NCBI GenBank assembly: GCA_030726065.1
Contig: JANREK010000045.1
Location: 1 to 64,000 of the forward strand
Length of the DNA stretch: 64,000 bases
Direction: 5' to 3'
Source of the DNA: Sediminibacterium sp.
GTDB taxonomy: Bacteria; Bacteroidota; Bacteroidia; Chitinophagales; Chitinophagaceae
Shown in pieces: positions 55,240 to 62,569 of the stretch. How positions within the stretch are numbered: the first letter of the stretch is position 1; each line of letters begins with the position of its first letter. A program made the position numbers and the translations under genes. Below the pieces are notes generated by a model. That model searched no databases, was not told where the DNA came from, and saw only the letters and a program-made list of their open reading frames with translations.

Positions 55240-55473
55240 ATGAGTGAAAATGTAGTTATAAGTATTTGGATCCTTTCTGCGATTTATTGTTTGTACAAAT
55301 TATATCAGAGAGCAAAAGCAACTTCATTAGACGGCGTAACTTGATATACACCAGGTTTGGAGGTCATCATGGTCATTGTGATAGGCCCCTTATTAGCAGT
55401 CATTGATATGTCCTTGACATGGATAAGAATTTACAAAGAGGCAGAGGAAGCAAGAAGAAGGTCACAGAAATAA
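55240..55473 (+). pseudogene. Small membrane protein gene with in-frame TGA
   Basis: An ATG at 55240 opens a frame of 77 codons before TAA, interrupted only by TGA at codon 35 (55342-55344). Before it: MSENVVISIWILSAIYCLYK and LYQRAKATSLDGVT; after it, still in frame, YTPGLEVIMVIVIGPLLAVI and DMSLTWIRIYKEAEEARRRS. Both halves look like one two-span membrane protein with a basic tail, and TGA could be a TGG mutation. A clear -7 box lies just upstream, so it is probably transcribed. The first 34 residues or the 34-residue segment from the internal ATG (55372) may still be made. Sequencing error, recent mutation and readthrough are all possible. Confidence 0.6.
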
Positions 55474-55525
55474 TAAAGCTTTGAGGCTTTTCGAAAAATT
55501 ATTTTCAAAATAAGTTTTACCTATT

Positions 55526-55559
55526 AAAAAGGGGTCCCGATAAATCGGGACCCCTTTTT
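55526..55559. terminator. Bidirectional terminator
   Basis: Perfect arms AAAAAGGGGTCCCGA / TCGGGACCCCTTTTT with a TAAA loop. It lies between the small gene and the convergent S46 peptidase gene and shares its CGATAAATCG core with the terminator at 21690-21731. Confidence 0.9.
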
Positions 55560-55582
55560 AATTTTTAGCCTAAGCTACGTTC

Positions 55583-57742
55583 TTATTGCACCAGCTTCAA
55601 TTCATCTACAATATGTTTCGCACCGCCTAATTTGTCGATGCACCATAAAACATAACGCACATCTACACAAATAGTACGATTCAATTTTGAATCAAAAGTA
55701 ATCTTATGACTTAGTGCTTCATAGTTGCCATCAAAAGCTAAGCCGATTAAATTTCCATTAGCATCTAATACAGGTGAGCCTGAATTACCGCCAGTGATAT
55801 CATTGGTCGTGATAAATGAAACAACCACATCGCCAATTTTTTTATCTGCATAAGGACCAAAATCCTTTGCTTTGTATAAATCTAAAAATTTACTTGGCAA
55901 ATCAAATTCATAATCACCTTTCACATACTTAGATGCAACGCCACTTAAAGTGCAATAAAAATCATATTTAACTGCATCTTTGGGATTGTAACTTTTTATA
56001 TTACCATAGGAAACGCGCATGGTAAAATTAGCATCAGGATAGGTGCTATTCATTTTTGTTGGATTCATTTCAAATAATCCTTTCAAATACAAGCGACCTA
56101 AATCAGAAGTTTTATTCATAAACACCGCGTATTTAGGCGTTACCGTAGATGTATAATTTACGATAAATGATTTAGCAGCATTAAATGCTGGATCATTTTT
56201 TAAAGCTTCTATATTTGGTTTATCCGTAAACGCTTTCCACTTAGCATCATCAAAAGCCATGGTGTTTGCAAATACATCGGCTGCAAATAATTTGTATGGA
56301 TTTTGATCAATATCATTGTAGTTTTTAAATAAATCTTCATAAAAGCCCTTAGGATGCTGGCTTTTATCAACATCACCATAAAACATAGCAACTGCTGAAG
56401 CTAAAATACTTTGATCACTTTTTTTGTTTTCATCCGCTAAGAAGGCTTTTCTTGATTTAGTTGCAGCTTCCATTGCTTTACTAATATCATCTGCTTTTAC
56501 ATTCGGATTAGACAACATAGCTTCAACACTTAGCCAACTACTTGCATAAGCCATTAACGGGCTACCCATAATTCCTTCATTAATATATTGACGATGCTTT
56601 GCATACGGTGTCCAACTAGCATAGCTTGATGCGTAATCATTAAAAATATTTTCATATGCAGGCTTGCCCTTGGCCCAATCATTAAAACTTGCTTCCACTT
56701 TTTGTTTTTGGCCATAGGTGTCAAACTTTAATAATTGTTTTGTTTCACCATCAAAAAATTTCCAGTAGTTAGCAATGCTCGCATAATTACTTGCTAATTG
56801 TAATTTGACTGCTGCACTTTTTTTCATTTCAGCAAACATAAATTTTAAACGCATGTCACGCAATTTCACTAAAGTTGGACTGGTGATGTCTGTCGCTAAT
56901 TTTACACCGAAAGAAGTTTCATATCTATTGGTGCCACCTGGATAACCATAAATCATACTATAGTCCCCATCTTTAAATCCTTTGATGCTCACCGGTAAAT
57001 AATATTTAGGCTTGAGGGGAACATTATCCGCGCTGTACTTGGCAGGCTTTCCTTCCTTATTCATATAAACACGAAAAACTGAAAAATCGCCCGTGTGTCT
57101 TGGCCACTCCCAGTTATCCGTATCTCCACCAAATTTGCCAATACTTTCAGGTGGATTACCCACTAAACGAATATCCTTATATACATCATAAACAAATAAA
57201 AAGAACTGATTTCCCTTAAACATGCTCGCTACAACCGCGTCCTTATATTCATCACTACCAACAACCTCCTTAATGATCTCACCCATGACCTTGCTATATT
57301 TCTGCGCGCGCTCAGCACCTTGTGATTCCCCTAAAGCTGACAATACCTTAGTAGATGCATCTTCAATTCTATTTAAAAATTTAACGGAGAGATTACTTGA
57401 AATTTCTTTGGATTTATCGCTCGCCCAAAAGCCATCTTGTAAATAATTGTTTTGGGTAGAACTAGCAGCTGCAATCGCACCATAACCACAATGATGATTG
57501 GTGAAAATTAAACCCTGATCAGACACGATCTCACCGGTACAGCCGCCGCCAAAAATAATAATCGCATCCTTGATGCTTGACCTATTGATACTATATAATT
57601 GTTCAGGTTTTAATTTTAAACCGCGTTTAACCATATCATTATACACTTGTTGCCCTAATAACATTGGCAACCACATGCCCTCATCAGCGTAACTGCGAAA
57701 TAATGTAAGCACAAGTGCTAGGGAAATAAAAATCTTTTTCAT
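55583..57742 (-). CDS. S46 family dipeptidyl peptidase (DPP7-like)
   Basis: 719 residues with signal peptide and the family start ADEGMWLP right after it. Catalytic residues of the chymotrypsin-like fold are visible: TNHHCGY (His84), an Asp in HTGDFSVFRVY, and Ser654 in TGGNSGSP. The S1-pocket position falls in LAFDGNYEA (Gly672); in this family Gly there goes with DPP7-like cleavage after hydrophobic residues and Arg with DPP11-like cleavage after Asp/Glu. It releases dipeptides from peptide N-termini in the periplasm, supplying amino acids, and fits the M14 and aminoacylase genes as a proteolytic side of the lifestyle. Confidence 0.94.
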   Translation of the reverse strand: MKKIFISLALVLTLFRSYADEGMWLPMLLGQQVYNDMVKRGLKLKPEQLYSINRSSIKDAIIIFGGGCTGEIVSDQGLIFTNHHCGYGAIAAASSTQNNYLQDGFWASDKSKEISSNLSVKFLNRIEDASTKVLSALGESQGAERAQKYSKVMGEIIKEVVGSDEYKDAVVASMFKGNQFFLFVYDVYKDIRLVGNPPESIGKFGGDTDNWEWPRHTGDFSVFRVYMNKEGKPAKYSADNVPLKPKYYLPVSIKGFKDGDYSMIYGYPGGTNRYETSFGVKLATDITSPTLVKLRDMRLKFMFAEMKKSAAVKLQLASNYASIANYWKFFDGETKQLLKFDTYGQKQKVEASFNDWAKGKPAYENIFNDYASSYASWTPYAKHRQYINEGIMGSPLMAYASSWLSVEAMLSNPNVKADDISKAMEAATKSRKAFLADENKKSDQSILASAVAMFYGDVDKSQHPKGFYEDLFKNYNDIDQNPYKLFAADVFANTMAFDDAKWKAFTDKPNIEALKNDPAFNAAKSFIVNYTSTVTPKYAVFMNKTSDLGRLYLKGLFEMNPTKMNSTYPDANFTMRVSYGNIKSYNPKDAVKYDFYCTLSGVASKYVKGDYEFDLPSKFLDLYKAKDFGPYADKKIGDVVVSFITTNDITGGNSGSPVLDANGNLIGLAFDGNYEALSHKITFDSKLNRTICVDVRYVLWCIDKLGGAKHIVDELKLVQ

Positions 57743-57815
57743 AATTGATTGTATTATAGGAGCAATTTAATTAAAATAATTAGGTTGGGGTATGATATTG
57801 CTTGAATTTAATTTT

Positions 57816-59006
57816 CTACTTCGTTTTTGATGCCTTTTTCCGGTTAATAGTGGTAAAGACAATTTTACTATAATTATCTTTTTCATATAAAATGCCAATT
57901 TGTTGCTTGTTGGCCAATACAAGATCCGAATATGCTGAATTATTACTCATCATTTTTGGATCAGTCGCGTTGTCAATGATCCAATTTTTTGTCCATGTTT
58001 TTCCTTCATCAAAACTAATACGCAAAGTTAAATTGTTTCTATTTTTAGTATCTGCTGCATTTGAAAAAGCAAGTATTTGTTTCTTATTTTTTACGCCAAT
58101 ATTTAAAATACTTCCTTCACAAACAGGGTCTGGTAGTTGCTGATCAAAATAGCTTGTATCCCAGGAAGCGCCGCCATTTGAGCTAATCGCCACTATACGT
58201 AAACGTATATCGCCTTTTTGATTTCTTGCATTAAGCATCATTCTGTTATTTGAAAGTTCTGCGGCCGTTGATTCGTTGCTACCAGGTAAATGTAATTTTT
58301 CGCTTAACTTAAATGTAGCTCCGTGATCATCCGAATAAAAACTATGCGCAAAATAGTCCTCCCCTTGCTTTTGTGGCGCCCCTGCAGAATGATTTGCTGG
58401 AATAAAAATACGACCCTTATATAAACCAGTGGAAACCTGTAAAGCATGACCTGGTGTGTTTGCATAATGTCTCCAATCTTCTTTAAAATTATATAAAGGA
58501 TTTGCTGTTGGTTGCATGGGTCGATGTGTTTGTGTGGTAATATTTACACCGGCACTCCAAGTGAATCCATTATCAAGGGAGGTTTTATACCATATTTCTC
58601 TTACCCCCTTGCCATTTCTTATTTCGCTTTCATGATTATTACCTGTGTTATAAAATAAAAATAATCTTCCTTTAGGATAAGCTGGATCGCTCCTATCAAA
58701 CACTGGTGCAGGATTGCCTGCTTGTAAAGAATCATAGGTTGCAATGATATTGATGGGTGACCAGGTTTTACCATTATCAGAACTTCGCTTCATTACAATA
58801 TCAATATCACCAAAGTCACCTGATGAATTCACCCTTCCTTCACAAAAGGCCAATAAATCATTGCTAGGAGTTTTAATTATGGCTGGTATTCGAAAGCTTT
58901 TATACCCCTCCGTGCCTGAAATAAAAACCGGAACATTTATTTGTTGAGAAAATCCACTGTTTCCACAAAAAAATAAAATATAAAATAGGATATTGATTTT
59001 TTTCAT
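57816..59006 (-). CDS. GH33 exo-alpha-sialidase
   Basis: 396 residues with a signal peptide (cut near GFSQ). The FRIP motif (YKSFRIPAII) and five Asp boxes (SSDNGKTW, SLDNGFTW, SDDHGATF, SSNGGASW, SFDEGKTW) mark a six-bladed sialidase propeller; AFCEGR carries further arginine-triad context and PVCEGSIL the likely nucleophile-assisting glutamate. It would release terminal sialic acid from glycoconjugates outside the cell. No nan genes for sialic acid catabolism are in the window, so the sugar may be uncovered rather than eaten, exposing fucose and other residues beneath (inference). Confidence 0.92.
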   Translation of the reverse strand: MKKINILFYILFFCGNSGFSQQINVPVFISGTEGYKSFRIPAIIKTPSNDLLAFCEGRVNSSGDFGDIDIVMKRSSDNGKTWSPINIIATYDSLQAGNPAPVFDRSDPAYPKGRLFLFYNTGNNHESEIRNGKGVREIWYKTSLDNGFTWSAGVNITTQTHRPMQPTANPLYNFKEDWRHYANTPGHALQVSTGLYKGRIFIPANHSAGAPQKQGEDYFAHSFYSDDHGATFKLSEKLHLPGSNESTAAELSNNRMMLNARNQKGDIRLRIVAISSNGGASWDTSYFDQQLPDPVCEGSILNIGVKNKKQILAFSNAADTKNRNNLTLRISFDEGKTWTKNWIIDNATDPKMMSNNSAYSDLVLANKQQIGILYEKDNYSKIVFTTINRKKASKTK

Positions 59007-59080
59007 TTGAACTAAGCGATTTAAGTATGATAAAAATATAGTAAATTTAAATAGTAAAATAGATTGCGGTTTTTTAATAT

Positions 59081-59109
59081 TTTGAAATAGTTGCTAATAT
59101 ATAAATTTG
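59081..59109 (+). promoter_or_regulatory. Candidate promoter of the GNAT-sulfatase-DUF2231-PSD1 unit
   Basis: TTTG (59081-59084) and TAAATTTG (59102-59109) with a 17-nt spacer, 13 nt before the GNAT start codon. This is the best match to the Bacteroidota -33/-7 consensus in the window. Confidence 0.5.
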
Positions 59110-59122
59110 ATTTTGCCTTCTC

Positions 59123-59635
59123 ATGAACTTACAACCCACCGATTTAAAAAACAACCTTGTTTGGCTAGAACCCTTGAAGCAAGCTCATTTTGAGGAGCTG
59201 TACCTGGTTGCTTCCGACCCTTTAATTTGGGAACAACATCCCAATCCGGACAGATATAAATTGGACGCTTTTACCAACTATTTTAAAGGCGCGATGGAAT
59301 CAGGTGGTGCTTTTATAATTAGAGATACGTTAAGTGGAAAAGCGTTGGGATCCAGTCGCTATTGCGCATATGATGCCGCTATGAAAGAAATTCAAATTGG
59401 TTATACTTTTTTTGAAAGAAGTTGTTGGGGGAAGTCCATCAATAAAGAAGTAAAAACATTAATGCTTAACCATGCATTTAATTATGTAGACAAGGTGGCT
59501 TTTTATGTAGGGGCTAACAACATACGATCACAAAAAGCAATGGAGCGTATTGGTGGTAGTAAAATTCGGGAGGAGGTGGTTGCTTATTTTGGAGAGCCCG
59601 ATAGATTAAATTTTAGGTATGAAATTAACAAGTGA
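59123..59635 (+). CDS. GNAT family N-acetyltransferase (RimJ/RimL-like)
   Basis: 170 residues, cytoplasmic. WLEPLKQAHFEELYLVASDP begins the fold, IQIGYTFFERSCWGKSINKE gives the acetyl-CoA-binding region and AFYVGANNIRSQKAMERIGG the RimJ/RimL-type C-terminal signature. It would acetylate an amine on a small molecule or protein N-terminus; the substrate is unknown. It opens a run of plus-strand genes with a sulfatase 33 bp downstream, which may only reflect a shared promoter. Confidence 0.88.
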   Translation: MNLQPTDLKNNLVWLEPLKQAHFEELYLVASDPLIWEQHPNPDRYKLDAFTNYFKGAMESGGAFIIRDTLSGKALGSSRYCAYDAAMKEIQIGYTFFERSCWGKSINKEVKTLMLNHAFNYVDKVAFYVGANNIRSQKAMERIGGSKIREEVVAYFGEPDRLNFRYEINK

Positions 59636-59668
59636 TTCTGTATTGAAAAAGGATTTTATAGTACACTA

Positions 59669-61030
59669 ATGATAAAAAAAATTCCATTTTTTCTATTTTG
59701 TTTTTTGTGTTATGGGACAGCTATACATGGACAAAATAAAAAACCAAACATTCTCATCATCTTAACTGATGACCAAGGGTATCATGATGTTTCCTATTAC
59801 GGTACAAAAGATATTCGAACACCTAATATTGATGCAATTCGCAATGCAGGTATGCGATTCGATTATTTTTATACCAATTCCCCAGTATGTGCACCAACAA
59901 GAGCTTCACTGATGTCGGGCAGATTTCCCGATTTGGTGGGAGTTCCGGGATTAATCAGATCCACGCCCGATAATAATTGGGGCTACTTGCAACCAAGTAC
60001 TATTTTATTACCACAAGCATTAAAACAAGCGGGATATCGCACTGCGCATATTGGTAAATGGAATTTAGGATTGGAATCACCCAACCTTCCCAATGAAAAA
60101 GGATTTGATTTGTTTCATGGTTGGTTGGAAGATATGATGGATGATTATTGGACCCACTTAAGGCATGGGAAAATTTTCATGCGCTTAAATAAGGAGGCGA
60201 TTGAACCCGTAGGACACGCAACAGAATTATTTACACAGTGGTCAATTGATTATTTAGAAAAACAAGTGGGTGAAAAAAATCCATTTTTTTTATACTTATC
60301 CTATAATGCGCCACATTTCCCCGTATCTCCGCCAACAGCGTGGTTACAAAAAGTGAAGCAAAGGGAACCGCAAGCTTCAGAAACAAGAGCTAAGCTAGTA
60401 GCCTTTATTGAACATATGGATGATAATATTGGTAAAGTAATTGCATCATTAAAAGCCAATGACCAATATGAAAATACCATCATCTTATTTTTAAGTGATA
60501 ATGGTGGTCACCTACCCAGTGAGTCAAATAATGGTGATTTGCGCGATGGAAAACAAAGTATGTATGAGGGTGGATTAAGAGTTCCTACTGTAATTAGTTG
60601 GCCTAAAATGATTAAAGCTGGTAGCGTATCGGCACAAGTAAATTTAACAATGGATATATACCCCACATTATTAGAAATTGCAGGGGCTCCTATCAAACAT
60701 AAAATTGAAGGAAGAAGTTTTTTGAATACATTAATAAGTGAAAAAAATACAACTACCAGTGTTGATGAAAATAGAGTGCTTTATTTTACCCGAAGAGAAG
60801 GTGGCATGGAATATGGTGGTAAGGCATATCACGCAATTCGACAAGGTGATTGGAAATTGTTACAAAATAATCCCTATCAGCCCTTGGAGTTATATCATCT
60901 TAAGTTAGATCCTGAGGAAAAAAATAATTTAATAAAGCAAGAACCTAAAATTGCAGAAAAATTGAACGCTTTATTACTTAAACAAATTCAGGAAAGTGGC
61001 AAAGTGCCTTGGCAAAAGCAAAACAAATAG
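59669..61030 (+). CDS. Family S1 formylglycine sulfatase
   Basis: 453 residues with a signal peptide (cut near HGQ). PVCAPTRASLMSG gives the formylglycine cysteine at Cys74 in the canonical C-x-P-T-R form; ILTDDQGYHD supplies Asp34 and Asp35. The GKWH motif reads GKWN (Asn132), losing the usual histidine, while FLSDNGGHLPSE keeps the other metal ligands. C-terminal YHLKLDPEEKNNL is typical of the family. It lies 84 bp upstream of the second DUF2231/PSD1 module in the same direction, which links sulfate removal to that envelope redox system (inference). Confidence 0.93.
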   Translation: MIKKIPFFLFCFLCYGTAIHGQNKKPNILIILTDDQGYHDVSYYGTKDIRTPNIDAIRNAGMRFDYFYTNSPVCAPTRASLMSGRFPDLVGVPGLIRSTPDNNWGYLQPSTILLPQALKQAGYRTAHIGKWNLGLESPNLPNEKGFDLFHGWLEDMMDDYWTHLRHGKIFMRLNKEAIEPVGHATELFTQWSIDYLEKQVGEKNPFFLYLSYNAPHFPVSPPTAWLQKVKQREPQASETRAKLVAFIEHMDDNIGKVIASLKANDQYENTIILFLSDNGGHLPSESNNGDLRDGKQSMYEGGLRVPTVISWPKMIKAGSVSAQVNLTMDIYPTLLEIAGAPIKHKIEGRSFLNTLISEKNTTTSVDENRVLYFTRREGGMEYGGKAYHAIRQGDWKLLQNNPYQPLELYHLKLDPEEKNNLIKQEPKIAEKLNALLLKQIQESGKVPWQKQNK

Positions 61031-61114
61031 TAATCCCCTATTAAATTTTGATACCTACTAATTAATAGTTAAATTGCTATACGCTAGATTGCTATTTATT
61101 TCTATCTAAATCAT

Positions 61115-62569
61115 ATGTTGGATTTTATAGGTCATTTACATCCCCTAATTGTGCATTTACCCATTGGCATTTTGCTATTGGGTATTTTGATGATGGTTTA
61201 CGAACATTATAGTAAGGTTGATTTACACGCGCCTATTTCATTGGCTTTTTTAGTGGGAAGTATTAGCGCCGTGTTGGCTTGTCTTGCAGGATGGATATTA
61301 TCCAACTCAGGTGAATATAATGCATTATTAGTTCAAAAACATCAGTGGACCGGGATTAGCACTACAGTTATAGGATTACTAGTTTATTTCTTAAAGCAAT
61401 ACCGAAAATTATTAGCTGTCATATTAACCCTACTTGTTTTTATTACAGGTCACTATGGTGGCACATTGACGCACGGAGAAAATTATTTATTTAACTCCAA
61501 TGAAAATTCCAACACGAGCCAGGGGGACACTTTAAAAAAGGAATCAAAAATAATTACACAGGTAATTTCAAATGGAGCTGATTCTTTAACCATTGAAACA
61601 CATAATGTTTATAAAGAACAAGTTGCGCCAATCTTAAAATTGAGATGTTATAATTGTCACGCTGCACTAAAACAGAAAAATAGATTAAGATTGGATGGAG
61701 AAATATTCATCAAAAAGGGTGGAAAAAACGGAAAGATATTTGTCGCGGGTAATACTTTCAAAAGTCCACTATATACAAGCTTAGTATTGCCAATTGATGA
61801 TGAAAAACACATGCCGCCTAAAGGAAAACATCAGTTGAATCAAAATGAAATTTTAATCATTGAACGCTGGATAAAATCCGGCGCCTCTTTCGAGGATATT
61901 ATTGACACTATTTCCAATAAAGAATTGGTTAAAAATGCTTCATCTCAAAATACCATTGCGAATAAAAATATATTAGCTAATCCAGAAAAAGTAAATAGTA
62001 AAATAACAGAAACAAAAAAGGATGTAGTTGAAAATAATAATATCAAAGGTGTCGAAAAAATTTCAAGCCTTCCAAACCCTGCACCCATAAGCCCCTCGAT
62101 CATTGAAGATTTCAAACAAAAAAATATTATTTTAACCAATATCGCAGAAGGCTCCAATTTTGTTATGGTCAATTTTATTAATGTAGTTCCCTTTAATAAT
62201 TCCAGCTTGCAAGCTTTGAAAAGTATTAATGAACAATTGGCAGTGTTAAAATTAACCAACTTGCCTATTAATGATGATGATTTAAAAGTAGTAGCGGATT
62301 TAAAAAACATTAAAAAGTTGAATGTAGAAAACACTTTGATCACAGATAATGGTATGGACTATATAAAGCAGTTGTCACAATTGGAACAGCTTAACCTTTA
62401 TGGTACGAATATCTCAGATGAGGGAATTATTCAATTGGCGGATTTAAAAAATTTATTTGTGCTTTATTTATGGAAAACTAAAGTAACTTTAAATGGGATT
62501 GAACAGTTTAAAAAATTAAATCCGAAAGTAACTATCGAAATAGGAGATTTTAAATTTCAGAAAAAATGA
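61115..62569 (+). CDS. DUF2231 membrane protein with c-type cytochrome and LRR-like tail (second copy)
   Basis: 484 residues, a paralogue of the gene at 10113 with the same plan: FIGHLHPLIVHLPIGILLLG and three further spans to about 112, CYNCH haem site (178-182), MPPKGKHQLNQNE, then a less conserved Asn/Lys-rich linker (about 260-330) and LRR-like units such as LKLTNLPINDDDLKVV and LEQLNLYGTNISDEGI. ATG start is unambiguous. Its stop overlaps the PSD1 start by ATGA, so the two are translationally coupled. The order here (DUF2231 before PSD1) is the reverse of the first module, and no DUF1501 gene lies between them. Confidence 0.87.
   Translation: MLDFIGHLHPLIVHLPIGILLLGILMMVYEHYSKVDLHAPISLAFLVGSISAVLACLAGWILSNSGEYNALLVQKHQWTGISTTVIGLLVYFLKQYRKLLAVILTLLVFITGHYGGTLTHGENYLFNSNENSNTSQGDTLKKESKIITQVISNGADSLTIETHNVYKEQVAPILKLRCYNCHAALKQKNRLRLDGEIFIKKGGKNGKIFVAGNTFKSPLYTSLVLPIDDEKHMPPKGKHQLNQNEILIIERWIKSGASFEDIIDTISNKELVKNASSQNTIANKNILANPEKVNSKITETKKDVVENNNIKGVEKISSLPNPAPISPSIIEDFKQKNIILTNIAEGSNFVMVNFINVVPFNNSSLQALKSINEQLAVLKLTNLPINDDDLKVVADLKNIKKLNVENTLITDNGMDYIKQLSQLEQLNLYGTNISDEGIIQLADLKNLFVLYLWKTKVTLNGIEQFKKLNPKVTIEIGDFKFQKK

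Noticed and set aside
55342..55344. Selenocysteine at the in-frame TGA
   Set aside because: No convincing SECIS-like hairpin follows the TGA, no sel genes are in the window, and TGG to TGA mutation is simpler.
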